A stretch of 64,000 bases of DNA from Streptomyces sp. NBRC 110611. Lineage in GTDB: Bacteria > Actinomycetota > Actinomycetes > Streptomycetales > Streptomycetaceae. The notes under the pieces are model-generated. The model worked only from the letters and a program-made list of their open reading frames with translations. It ran no database searches and was not told the DNA's origin. Of the stretch, positions 26,981 through 36,590 are shown in pieces (positions within the stretch are counted from its first letter, which is position 1; every line of letters begins with the position of its first letter). The stretch covers positions 323,607 to 387,606 of the forward strand of contig NZ_BBUY01000001.1 of the NCBI RefSeq assembly GCF_001590865.1, in the 5' to 3' direction. A program made the translations under genes and the position numbers.

Positions 26981-27832
26981 GTGAAGCGCCGCGGCCAGGC
27001 CCGCTGGAACAGTGAGACGCAGCGGTGGGAGGAGGGCGCACCGGAGCCCGTCCGATCCTATACGGGGCCGATGCCGCCACGGCCGACGTTCGCGCCGGAG
27101 CCCGGCCCGTTCCCCGGCCCGTATGGCGGGGGCGGTGGCGGTGGCGGTACCCGCCGTCGTACCGCCGCGCTGGTCGCCGCTGGGGCGGTGGCCGTGATCG
27201 CCGCGTCCGCCTACGGCGGCTACCTGCTCTTCCACCGCGGCGACGGCGACTCCCCGCCCGCGGCCCGGCCCCCGGTTTCCGCCACACAGACCCCCGCCAC
27301 CGCCGACACCACCTCCCAGCCGTCCACCGCACCGTCCGCGGGCTCCTCGTCCCCTGCGTCCGCCTCGCCCTCGCCCTCACCCTCGCTTCCGGCCGGTTAC
27401 CACCTCGTCCACGACGCCAAGGGGTTCACCATCGCCGTACCGGACGGCTGGGAGCGCAGCGAGCGCCCGGGCGGGGTCTTCTACACCACCCCGGACGAGC
27501 GCGGCCTGGTGCAGATCTTCGAGATCACCGAGCCGGACATCTCGCCCGAGGAAGCGCTCCGTACGGCCTCCAAGGGGCTGTCCGGCAACCCCGGCTATCA
27601 GGAAGTCAGCCTCGGGCCGATGACGGGTGGGGCGCCCGGCACGGACGCCGCCCAGTTGGTCTACGCCTATGACAGCAAGCGGCTCGGCGTCCGCGTCAAG
27701 GCCGTCGACTGCGCGTTCACCGTCGCCGACGGCCGTCAGTTCGCCGTCCTGGTCCTGGGCCCCGAGGCCGACTGGCCACAGCAGGAGCGGATCCAGCGGA
27801 TCGCGCTACAGGCCTTCGCCCCCGGGAACTGA
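26981..27832 (+). CDS. Single-pass membrane protein with kinase-sensor-like outer domain
   Basis: 283 residues from GTG 26981, two bases after the previous stop, with GGGAGG upstream. The start KRRGQARWNSETQRWEEG is cytoplasmic; a Gly run precedes one membrane helix (about 61-84). A Pro/Ser/Thr linker leads to an outer domain (about 140-283) containing YHLVHDAKGFTIAVPDGWER and FYTTPDERGLVQIFEI. I recall this outer domain from the extracellular end of Streptomyces Ser/Thr kinases, here without a kinase. That suggests a receptor or decoy working with the two upstream products. Confidence 0.82.
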   Translation: MKRRGQARWNSETQRWEEGAPEPVRSYTGPMPPRPTFAPEPGPFPGPYGGGGGGGGTRRRTAALVAAGAVAVIAASAYGGYLLFHRGDGDSPPAARPPVSATQTPATADTTSQPSTAPSAGSSSPASASPSPSPSLPAGYHLVHDAKGFTIAVPDGWERSERPGGVFYTTPDERGLVQIFEITEPDISPEEALRTASKGLSGNPGYQEVSLGPMTGGAPGTDAAQLVYAYDSKRLGVRVKAVDCAFTVADGRQFAVLVLGPEADWPQQERIQRIALQAFAPGN

Positions 27833-27868
27833 GCTCGGCGCCCCGGGCGGCGTTGCCTGGTAACTCGG

Positions 27869-28078
27869 TTACCCGGGCAGCTCGGTGCGTTCCCACCACT
27901 CGTAGACCGGGAGCGGACCCTCGGGGGTGTTCTGCCTGCGGTCGGTGGCACGGAAGTGCTCGTAGCCGTTACGGAACGGCACCTTGAGGTCCTCCCCGGG
28001 AGGGCCGGCCGGCACGATCCTCTCGGGCAGCTCCTCGGGCCCGCCTTCCAGCACTGCCTTCGCCGCTGTCTCAGCCAT
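27869..28078 (-). CDS. DUF5988 family protein
   Basis: 69 residues: AVLEGGPEELPERIV near the start, then LKVPFRNGYEHFRATDR and a C-terminal PVYEWWERTELPG. This spacing (LEGGP, VPxRNGYEHF, W-x-RT) is the DUF5988 pattern known from actinomycetes. Members are small cytoplasmic proteins sometimes found beside biosynthetic genes. No function is known. It is divergent from the AhpD-like gene. Confidence 0.85.
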   Translation of the reverse strand: MAETAAKAVLEGGPEELPERIVPAGPPGEDLKVPFRNGYEHFRATDRRQNTPEGPLPVYEWWERTELPG

Positions 28079-28213
28079 GCCTGCATTCTCGCTCCCCCGA
28101 TGTCACATCGGACGGAACCGGTACGTCATTGGGGTGAGGGCTCGCTCCCGGGCCCCGCAAACGCACCGGTACGCCCCGGTACGCACCGGAACCGACGAGG
28201 AGGCCTCACAGGC

Positions 28214-28780
28214 ATGGCTACCGCCCGAATCTCTCTCACCCCGCGCCGCACGCTCACGATGCGCTTGGCGGAGTGGTACTGCCGACGCGCGTACGGCGAG
28301 GTCGCGCAGCCCGCGCTGGCGCTGGGCCACCACCCGAAGCTGCTGCGCCAGTACTTCTCCTTTGAGCAGAAGGTGTCCCGCTGGAAGGCGCTGGATCCGG
28401 GGCTCAAGCACCTGGCGGTGCTGTCCTCGGCGGCGGCGATCGGCTGCTCGTGGTGTGTGGACTTCGGCTACTGGGAGGCCGACAAGCTGGGGCTCCCGCT
28501 GGAGAAGATCAGCAAGGTGCCGGACTGGCGGGCACACCAGGACTCCTTCACGGAGCTGGAGCGCCAGGTCATGGAGTACGCGGACGCGATGACCGCGACT
28601 CCGCCGGAGGTGCCCGACGACCTGGCCGGGAGCCTGCGCCGGCAGCTGGGCGAGGCTGCGTTCGTCGAGCTCACCACCATGGTGGCGGTGGAGAACCTGC
28701 GCTCCCGCATCAACAGCGCCATGGGCCTGCGCAGCCAGGGCTTCTCCGACAACTGCGCGATCCCGTTGACCAAGCGCTGA
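28214..28780 (+). CDS. Carboxymuconolactone decarboxylase / AhpD-like protein
   Basis: 188 residues from ATG 28214, with GAGGAGG about 11 bases upstream. The CMD fold motif is SAAAIGCSWCVDFGYWEAD, giving the CxxC of AhpD-type peroxidase partners, with a His-less variant behind it. The end repeats the family pattern LTTMVAVENLRSRINSAMGL. AhpD-like proteins reduce peroxides with a thiol partner or act in gamma-carboxymuconolactone metabolism; neighbours do not decide between them. Confidence 0.88.
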   Translation: MATARISLTPRRTLTMRLAEWYCRRAYGEVAQPALALGHHPKLLRQYFSFEQKVSRWKALDPGLKHLAVLSSAAAIGCSWCVDFGYWEADKLGLPLEKISKVPDWRAHQDSFTELERQVMEYADAMTATPPEVPDDLAGSLRRQLGEAAFVELTTMVAVENLRSRINSAMGLRSQGFSDNCAIPLTKR

Positions 28781-28819
28781 TAGCCCGTGGGCCCTGGGTC
28801 CAGGGCCCAGGCCGGGCTA
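28781..28819. terminator. Hairpin between convergent genes
   Basis: TGGGCCCTGG (28788-28797) and CCAGGGCCCA (28800-28809) form the inner stem, extended by TAGCCC (28781-28786) with GGGCTA (28814-28819). It follows the AhpD-like stop immediately and faces a convergent gene. Confidence 0.75.
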
Positions 28820-28846
28820 CGGCACGCCTACGCATAGTTATGCAGC

Positions 28847-29671
28847 TCAGACGCTCTTCGTCCCCTGGATCAGGTCCTCGTAGACCGCGACGTCGACGGT
28901 GTCGCGGGGGTCGGGCGTCTTGGTGGGAACGGGGGTCCCGTAGTTGCTCAGCAGGATCGTGCCGATCTGGTGGTTGGCCTCGGCGGTGAGCTTCAGGGGG
29001 TAGGGCCTGCCGTTCGTCGCGACGTAGAGGGTCTGGACGACTCCGTCGAACTTCTTGGTGACGGGGAGGACCGGGGTGCCCTCGTGGACCGTGGGCTTGC
29101 CCTTGCTGAGGGTGGGGGTGGGGGTGGGCGACAGCGGGGCGGAGGGCGGCGGGGTGCCGGAAGGCGGCTGGCTGGGGCCGACCGCCGACTCCTGGAAGGC
29201 GGTGAGGTCACAGGCGACGGAGAGGCTCTGCAGGAAGTCGTCGCGGGTGGTGCCGTGCAGGTACTTGTTCTTGTACTTCTCGGCCGCTTCGGTGCCCTCG
29301 CGGCCGGGCAGTTGGCTCTTCCAGAAGGCCGCGTCGGGCTTCAGCCAGACCTTGTTCCCGCGTTTGATGATCTGCACGCGGCCGAACGGACCCTTGCTGA
29401 TCGAGCCGGCGCAGTTGCCGCCCCGGTCCAGGACGAGGTCGAGCTTGGTGGGGTTGGCGGTGGTCTGGGTGCGCAGCCGCAGGGATTTCGCGGCGACGAG
29501 TTCCCCGAGGGCGTCGTCGGATATCTGCTGGGCGGATTTGCCCGCGAGGTCACCCTCCCCGTCGGGGTCGCCGGGCGCCGAGGGCGCGCCCATGTACGCG
29601 GCTCCGGCGATCAGGGCGGCGCCGCAGGCCAGGGCGGCTGTGGTGGCGACGGCACGGCGTCTGCTGGTCAT
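28847..29671 (-). CDS. Secreted or lipid-anchored LppX/LprG-like protein
   Basis: 274 residues. The signal region is RRRAVATTAALACGAALIAGAAYMG; ALAC is close to a lipobox but not canonical, so it could be a lipoprotein or a secreted or anchored protein. The mature part has the pattern of LppX_LprAFG-like actinobacterial lipoproteins (SLRLRTQTTANPTKLDLVLDRGGNCAGSI in pieces, a later VACDLTAF). A Pro/Ser/Thr insert (about 165-195) interrupts it. Family members bind lipids in a half-barrel. Confidence 0.78.
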   Translation of the reverse strand: MTSRRRAVATTAALACGAALIAGAAYMGAPSAPGDPDGEGDLAGKSAQQISDDALGELVAAKSLRLRTQTTANPTKLDLVLDRGGNCAGSISKGPFGRVQIIKRGNKVWLKPDAAFWKSQLPGREGTEAAEKYKNKYLHGTTRDDFLQSLSVACDLTAFQESAVGPSQPPSGTPPPSAPLSPTPTPTLSKGKPTVHEGTPVLPVTKKFDGVVQTLYVATNGRPYPLKLTAEANHQIGTILLSNYGTPVPTKTPDPRDTVDVAVYEDLIQGTKSV

Positions 29672-30022
29672 CTCGGCACCTCCGGTCCGGAGGGGAGGGG
29701 ATGGGGGAGGGGACGCGGGGAGGGCGACAGTGAGGGGGCGCGTATGGGTATATGGCTCTTCAGGGTACGTAACGGGGCATTCTGCTGCATTCCGTTATCC
29801 CCGCCGCCGGGCCGTGGCAGTGGAGCGGCGGCCGACCGGCGGCGCCAGCGCGGGGGCTTATCAGGCCTTAAGCGGATGTTCTGGGGCATTGGGGCCCGCA
29901 ATAAGTGAGTCGGGTCACTTTCGGCGAATGTTTAGGCATACGTATTCGGGATGTGGGGAGGGGTCCCAGCTGCTGGTGACGACCAGCGGGAACACATTTA
30001 GGTAGTGGGAAGGCAGCACAAC
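29672..30022 (+). promoter_or_regulatory. Upstream region of the betaine operon, no gene
   Basis: No coding frame is supported. Sequence from about 29855 to 29960 is AT-richer than the surroundings and includes CTTATCAGGCCTTAAG-like symmetric sequence and AGGCATACGTATTCGG, plausible promoter or operator elements. The ribosome site for the first gene is GGGAAGG at about 30007-30013. Confidence 0.35.
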
Positions 30023-31531
30023 GTGTCGGCAATCGAGACCATTCACGTAGACGGGGTGTGGCGTCAGGCCGCATCCGGCGCCTCGCGGGAGGTCCTCGAC
30101 CCCGCCGACGCGACGATCCTCGCCACCGTCGCCGAGGGAGGTGCCGAGGATGTGGACGCCGCCGTGGCGGCCGCCAAGCGCGCCTTCGACGGCGGCCGGG
30201 GCGAGTGGTCCCTGACGCCCGTCGCCGAGCGCGCCGCGCTGCTGCGCCGGGTCGCCGACCTGCTCCAGCGTGACCGCGAGGACATCGCGCTCATCGAGAG
30301 CCGCGACACCGGCAAGACGCTGGAGGAGGGCCGGATCGACGTCGACTGCGTGACCGACGCCTTCCGCTACTTCGCCGATCTCGTCATGAACGAGAGCGGC
30401 GGACGGGTCGTGGACGCGGGCAACCCGGACGTGCACAGCGTCGTCGTGCACGAGCCGGTCGGCGTCTGCGCGATGATCACCCCCTGGAACTATCCGCTGC
30501 TGCAGGCCAGTTGGAAGATCGCCCCGGCGCTGGCCGCGGGCAACACCTTCGTCATCAAGCCGAGCGAGGTCACCCCGCTCTCGACCGTCCACCTGGTCAA
30601 GCTGGTCGTCGAGGCCGGCGCGCCGGCCGGTGTCGCGAACATCGTCACCGGCGCGGGCCTGCCGGTCGGCCAGCGGCTGGCCGAGCACCCCGACGTGGAC
30701 CTGTTCTCCTTCACCGGCGGCCTGGTCAGCGGCACCAAGGCCGGTGCGGCCGCCGTCGCGGGTGCGAAGAAGATCGCCCTCGAACTGGGCGGCAAGAACC
30801 CCAACGTCGTCTTCGCCGACGCCTGCGCCACCGACGAGGGCTTCGACACCGCCGTCGACCAGGCGCTGAACGCCGCCTTCATCCACAGCGGCCAGGTCTG
30901 CTCGGCCGGCTCCCGGCTGATCATCGAGGAGTCGGTACGCGACCGCTTCGTCGCCGAACTCGCCCGCCGCGCCGAGAAGATCAAGCTGGGCCGCGGCACC
31001 GCCGACGGCGTCGAGTGCGGCCCGGTCGTCTCCCAGCAGCAGCTCGACAAGGTCGAGGCGTACGTGGCCTCCGCGCTGGCCGAGGGTGCCCAGCTGCGCT
31101 GCGGCGGCAAGCGCCCCGAGCCCAGCGACGTACGCCCCGCGGCCGGCTACTTCTACGCGCCGACCGTCCTGGACGGCTGCCACCGCGAGATGAAGGTGGT
31201 CCGCGAGGAGACCTTCGGCCCGATCCTGACGGTCGAGACCTTCACCACCGAGGACGAGGCCGTCGCGCTCGCCAACGACACCGAGTACGGCCTGGCCGGA
31301 GCGGTCTTCTCCGCCGACACCGCCCGCGCGCGGCGCGTCGCCGCCCGGCTGCGGCACGGCACGGTCTGGATCAACGACTACCACCCCTACCTCCCGCAGG
31401 CCGAGTGGGGCGGCTTCGGAAAGTCCGGCATCGGCCGCGAACTGGGCCCGGCCGGCCTGGCCGAGTACCGCGAGAGCAAGCACGTCTACGAGAACCTCCG
31501 GCCCGAGCCGGTCCGCTGGTTCGCCGGCTGA
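30023..31531 (+). CDS. betB: Betaine-aldehyde dehydrogenase family protein
   Basis: About 502 residues. NAD-dependent aldehyde dehydrogenase that would turn betaine aldehyde into glycine betaine. Motifs: TPWNYPLLQASWKIAPAL, FTGGLVSGTKAG, the general-base Glu254 in LELGGKNPNVVF, catalytic Cys293 in SGQVCSAGS, and the EETFGPILTVETF block. I start at GTG 30023 because GGGAAGG lies nine bases upstream; GTG 30005 would add six residues. First gene of a five-enzyme and transport operon for betaine. Confidence 0.92.
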   Translation: MSAIETIHVDGVWRQAASGASREVLDPADATILATVAEGGAEDVDAAVAAAKRAFDGGRGEWSLTPVAERAALLRRVADLLQRDREDIALIESRDTGKTLEEGRIDVDCVTDAFRYFADLVMNESGGRVVDAGNPDVHSVVVHEPVGVCAMITPWNYPLLQASWKIAPALAAGNTFVIKPSEVTPLSTVHLVKLVVEAGAPAGVANIVTGAGLPVGQRLAEHPDVDLFSFTGGLVSGTKAGAAAVAGAKKIALELGGKNPNVVFADACATDEGFDTAVDQALNAAFIHSGQVCSAGSRLIIEESVRDRFVAELARRAEKIKLGRGTADGVECGPVVSQQQLDKVEAYVASALAEGAQLRCGGKRPEPSDVRPAAGYFYAPTVLDGCHREMKVVREETFGPILTVETFTTEDEAVALANDTEYGLAGAVFSADTARARRVAARLRHGTVWINDYHPYLPQAEWGGFGKSGIGRELGPAGLAEYRESKHVYENLRPEPVRWFAG

Positions 31532-31649
31532 GCACCGCGTCACCCCGGCCGGACCCGTCAACCGGCCCAGTACGTCCGTCTGTTCGCACCCCCGCGCACA
31601 CGCACGCACTTTGCAGACACCGCAGTTTTGCAGGAGAAGGAGCACCCCC

Positions 31650-33191
31650 ATGACCGTGTATGACTACGTCGTTGTCGGCGGCGGAACCGCAGGATCGGTG
31701 ATCGCGTCCCGCCTGACCGAGGACCCGAATGTCACGGTGGCCGTCATCGAGGGCGGCCCCAGCGACATCGACCGCGACGAGGTCCTGACGCTGCGCCGCT
31801 GGCTCGGCCTGCTCGGCGGTGAGCTGGACTACAAGTACACGACCACCGAGCAGCCGCGCGGCAACTCGCACATCCTGCACAGCCGCGCCAAGGTTCTGGG
31901 GGGCTGCTCCTCGCACAACACCCTGATCTCCTTCAAGCCGCTGCCGTCCGACTGGGACGAGTGGGCGGCCGCGGGCGCCACTGGCTGGGGTTACAAGGAG
32001 ATGGACCCCTACTTCGCCAAGCTGCGCAACAACATCGTGCGGGTGGCCGAGAAGGACCAGAACCAGATCGCCACCGACTGGATCGAGGCCACCACGAAGG
32101 CCCTCGGCGTGCCCGAGGTCATCGGCTTCAACGACAAGCCCTTCGAGGACGGCGTCGGCTTCCTCGACCTGGCCTACCACCCGGAGAACAACAAGCGCTC
32201 CTCCGCCTCCGTCGCCTACCTCCACCCCCACATGGAGGCCGGTGACCGCCCCAACCTGACGCTGCTGCTGGAGACCTGGGCGTACAAGCTGGAGCTGGAC
32301 GGCACCCGGGCCAAGGGCGTCCACGTCCGTACGAAGGACGGCGAGGAGGTCTACCTGGAGGCCGCCCGCGAGGTGCTGGTCTGCGCCGGTGCCGTGGACA
32401 CCCCGCGGCTGCTGATGCACTCCGGCATCGGCCCGAAGAAGGACCTCGAGGCGCTGGGCCTGCCCTGTGTGGTCGACCTGCCGGGCGTCGGCGAGAACCT
32501 CCAGGACCACCCCGAGTCGGTCATCGTCTGGGAGACCAACGGGCCGATCCCGGAGAACTCCGCGATGGACTCCGACGCGGTGCTGTTCGTCAAGCGGGAC
32601 CCGGAGCACAAGGGCCCCGACCTGATGTTCCACTTCTACCAGATCCCGTTCACCGACAACCCCGAGCGACTGGGCTACGAACGCCCCGAGCACGGCGTGT
32701 CGATGACCCCGAACATCCCCAAGTCCCGCGCCCGCGGCCGCCTCTACCTCACCTCGGCCGACCCCGAGGTCCAGCCCGCCCTGGACTTCAAGTACTTCGA
32801 GGACGAGGGCGACTACGACGGCCGGACGCTCGTCGACGGCATCAAGCTGGCCCGTGAGATCGCCCAGGCCGAGCCGTTCGCCAAGTGGCTCAAGCGCGAG
32901 GTCTTCCCCGGCCCCGAGGTCACCGACGACGAGGAGATCAGCGAGCTGGTGCGCAAGGCCGCGCACACCGTCTACCACCCGGCGGGCACCTGCAAGATGG
33001 GTGCGGCCGACGACGAACTCGCCGTCGTCGACCCGGAGTTGAAGATCCGGGGCATGCAGGGCATCCGCATCGCCGACGCCTCCGTCTTCCCGACCATCCC
33101 GGCGGTGAACCCGATGATCGGCGTCCTGATGGTGGGAGAGAAGTGCGCCGAAATGCTCGTCAAGCCCACGACGCAGGGAGGTGATGCGTAA
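31650..33191 (+). CDS. betA: Choline dehydrogenase-like GMC oxidoreductase
   Basis: 513 residues from ATG 31650 (AGGAGAAGGAG upstream). The FAD loop is [16 protein letters not shown] (about 6-21). Other GMC marks are [13 protein letters not shown] and the active-site pair His443 ([10 protein letters not shown]) and Asn487 (AVNPMIG). It probably oxidises choline to betaine aldehyde, feeding the upstream dehydrogenase. Its 3' end is followed within two bases by the ABC ATPase gene, so synthesis and uptake of betaine are co-expressed. Substrate is inferred from context. Confidence 0.9.
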   Translation: MTVYDYVVVGGGTAGSVIASRLTEDPNVTVAVIEGGPSDIDRDEVLTLRRWLGLLGGELDYKYTTTEQPRGNSHILHSRAKVLGGCSSHNTLISFKPLPSDWDEWAAAGATGWGYKEMDPYFAKLRNNIVRVAEKDQNQIATDWIEATTKALGVPEVIGFNDKPFEDGVGFLDLAYHPENNKRSSASVAYLHPHMEAGDRPNLTLLLETWAYKLELDGTRAKGVHVRTKDGEEVYLEAAREVLVCAGAVDTPRLLMHSGIGPKKDLEALGLPCVVDLPGVGENLQDHPESVIVWETNGPIPENSAMDSDAVLFVKRDPEHKGPDLMFHFYQIPFTDNPERLGYERPEHGVSMTPNIPKSRARGRLYLTSADPEVQPALDFKYFEDEGDYDGRTLVDGIKLAREIAQAEPFAKWLKREVFPGPEVTDDEEISELVRKAAHTVYHPAGTCKMGAADDELAVVDPELKIRGMQGIRIADASVFPTIPAVNPMIGVLMVGEKCAEMLVKPTTQGGDA

Positions 33192-33193
33192 AC

Positions 33194-34305
<1,112 letters not shown>

Positions 34306-34306
<1 letters not shown>

Positions 34307-34497
34307 TGTACACCACCACCGCTCCCACACGGACGCACACACGGGCTCACACCCTGGGCGCCCCGGCCGGCGCCACGGGCCGTCTCCGCGCCGCCGCCGA
34401 GGCCCTGGCCTCGACCGCGCGCCGCCAGTGGCACCAGGCCCAGCGGGCAGCCGCGATGAATGTGCCGGCCGGCACGGTGAAACGGGGCCGCGCATGA
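34306..34497 (+). CDS. Small coupled protein between proV and proW, unknown
   Basis: 63 residues, starting MYTTTAPTRTHTRAHTLG and ending AAAMNVPAGTVKRGRA. It overlaps the proV stop (TGATG) and its own stop overlaps the proW start (ATGA), so it is positioned to couple translation of both. It is basic, with a predicted helix RLRAAAEALASTARRQWHQAQRAAA, and has no membrane segment. I know of no such component of ProU/Opu transporters. It might simply be a coupling frame. Confidence 0.55.
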
Positions 34498-36587
34498 GTG
34501 CGACCACTGCTCCCGCCCGGGAGAGGACGGCCGAGTCCGCCGCTGCCGGAGAGGCCGGCCGGTCCGGCGGCCCCGGCGGATCCACCGACTCCACCGGATC
34601 CGCCGAGAGCCCCGCCGGGACCGCCAAGTCCACTCCGCGCCAGGCGCTCCTCCGCTACCGCGGCCTCGGCAAGCTCCTGCTGCTCGCCGTCGCCGCGGCG
34701 GTCCTCGTCCCGATCGCCGCCGCCACCTGGGGCAGCGGGATGTGGCCCGGGTCCCTGTCGGTCGACCTGAGCGAGCCGCTGGGCAAGGTCAGCGACTGGA
34801 TCATCGACAACCGCGACAGCCACCCGCTGTTCCTGTACTTCTTCGGCCACATCAGCAATGCCGTGGTCATGTCCGTACGGGCCGTGTACGTCGTGCTCCT
34901 CACACTCGGCTGGACCGGCGTGACCGCCGGCGTCACCCTCGTCGCCTGGCGCGTCGCGGGCCGCCGCGTCGCCGCCGTCGCCCTGCTGTCCTTCGCGCTC
35001 AGCGGTCTGCTCGGCATGTGGGTGCCGACGATGCAGACCCTCGCGCTGATGGTCGTGTCGGTGCTCGCCTCGGTCGTCGTCGGCGCGCTCCTCGGCCTCG
35101 CCGGCGGGCTGTCGGACCGGATGTTCCGCCTGCTGCGGCCCGTACTCGACACCATGCAGGTGCTGCCGGCCTTCGCCTATCTGCTGCCCGTCGTGCTGGT
35201 CTTCGGCCTCGGCGTGCCCGCCGCGCTGCTGACGACCGTCGTCTACGCGGCCCCGCCGATGGCCCGGCTCACCGCGCTCGGACTCCGCGGCGCCGACCCG
35301 GGCGTCCTGGAGGCCGTGTCCTCCCTGGGCGCGACCGGACGGCAGCGGCTGCTGACCGCCCGCCTGCCGCTGGCCCGCAGGGAGCTGCTGCTCGGCCTCA
35401 ACCAGACCATCATGATGGCGCTGTCGATGGCCGTGATCGCCTGCATGATCGGCGCCGGTGGCCTCGGTGACCGCGTCTACCAGGCGCTCGCCTCGGTCGA
35501 CGTCGGTGCCGCGCTGGCCGCCGCCATCCCGATCGTGTTGCTGGCGATCGTCATGGACCGGATGACCGCGGCGGCGGGGGGCGGGGACCGCCCCGCCCGC
35601 ACGAACCCGAAGCCGGGCTCCGCCGGCGGCCCGCGTCTGCTGCGCGGCTGGCGCGGCTGGGCCGGCATCGCCGTCGTCACCGCCGCGCTCGCCCTGGTGG
35701 GCCGGCTCGCCGGCTCCACGGTCTGGCCGTCCGGCTGGGTCGTGGAGATCGCACCGCCGGTCAACGACTTCAAGGAGTGGATGGTCGACCACCTCTACTC
35801 CGGAGTCCCGGTCGTCGGCGGCACCGCCGACTGGGCCGCGAACTTCACCTCCTGGGTCCTGGACCCGCTGCGCGACGGCCTGACCGCGCTCCCCTGGTGG
35901 GGCGCGCTGCTGATCGTCGCCGCGCTGGCCTGGCTCATCGGCACCTGGCGTACCGCCCTGACCGCGGTGCTCGCGCTGGCGGCCATCGGAGTCCTGGGCG
36001 TGTGGAAGCCGTCCATGGACACCTTTTCGCAGGTGATCGCCGCCCTCGTGGTGACGCTGATCCTCGGCGTCGGCATCGGCATCCTGGCCTCGGGCAGCGA
36101 ACGCTTCGAGCGGCTGCTGCGCCCGGTCCTGGACGTCATGCAGACCATGCCGCAGTTCGTGTACCTGATCCCGGTGGTCGCCCTCTTCGCCGTGGGCCGC
36201 GCCCCGGCGGTGGCGGCGGCGGTCGTCTACGCCCTGCCTGCGGTCATCCGCATCACCACCCAGGGCCTGCGCCAGGTCGACCCGGCGGCGATGGAGTCCG
36301 CCCGCTCGCTCGGCGCGACCCGCTGGCAGATCCTGCGCCAGGTCCAGCTCCCGCTCGCCCGGCCCTCGATGCTGCTGGCCGTCAACCAGGGAGTGGTCCT
36401 CATCCTCGCGGTCGTCGTCATCGGCGGCCTGGTGGGCGGCGGCGCGCTCGGCTACGACGTCGTCACCGGCCTGGCGACCGGCGACCTGGACCTCGGCCTG
36501 GTCGCGGGCGTGGCCATCGTCTGCCTCGGCCTGACGCTCGACCGCGTCACGCAGCCGACGGAACGCCGCGCGCGGAAGGGAGCCTGA
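34494..36587 (+). CDS. proW: Double-length glycine betaine ABC transporter permease
   Basis: 697 residues, about twice a normal ProW. Two binding-protein-dependent permease domains are fused: the first holds LDTMQVLPAFAYLLPVVLVFGLG and the EAA-like SSLGATGRQRLLTARLPLARRELL; the second has LDVMQTMPQFVYLIPVVALF and RSLGATRWQILRQVQLPLARPSML (quoted in pieces of the same loop). At least twelve hydrophobic segments are present. A single chain would form the whole transmembrane channel. It is preceded by a Ser/Gly-rich start and followed four bases later by the binding-protein gene. Confidence 0.92.
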   Translation: MSATTAPARERTAESAAAGEAGRSGGPGGSTDSTGSAESPAGTAKSTPRQALLRYRGLGKLLLLAVAAAVLVPIAAATWGSGMWPGSLSVDLSEPLGKVSDWIIDNRDSHPLFLYFFGHISNAVVMSVRAVYVVLLTLGWTGVTAGVTLVAWRVAGRRVAAVALLSFALSGLLGMWVPTMQTLALMVVSVLASVVVGALLGLAGGLSDRMFRLLRPVLDTMQVLPAFAYLLPVVLVFGLGVPAALLTTVVYAAPPMARLTALGLRGADPGVLEAVSSLGATGRQRLLTARLPLARRELLLGLNQTIMMALSMAVIACMIGAGGLGDRVYQALASVDVGAALAAAIPIVLLAIVMDRMTAAAGGGDRPARTNPKPGSAGGPRLLRGWRGWAGIAVVTAALALVGRLAGSTVWPSGWVVEIAPPVNDFKEWMVDHLYSGVPVVGGTADWAANFTSWVLDPLRDGLTALPWWGALLIVAALAWLIGTWRTALTAVLALAAIGVLGVWKPSMDTFSQVIAALVVTLILGVGIGILASGSERFERLLRPVLDVMQTMPQFVYLIPVVALFAVGRAPAVAAAVVYALPAVIRITTQGLRQVDPAAMESARSLGATRWQILRQVQLPLARPSMLLAVNQGVVLILAVVVIGGLVGGGALGYDVVTGLATGDLDLGLVAGVAIVCLGLTLDRVTQPTERRARKGA

Positions 36588-36590
36588 ACC

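Noticed and set aside
24272..27235. 987-codon minus-strand frame across the three-gene membrane operon
   Set aside because: Low-complexity Pro/Arg/Gly translation; the plus-strand frames have ribosome sites, membrane helices and tight spacing.
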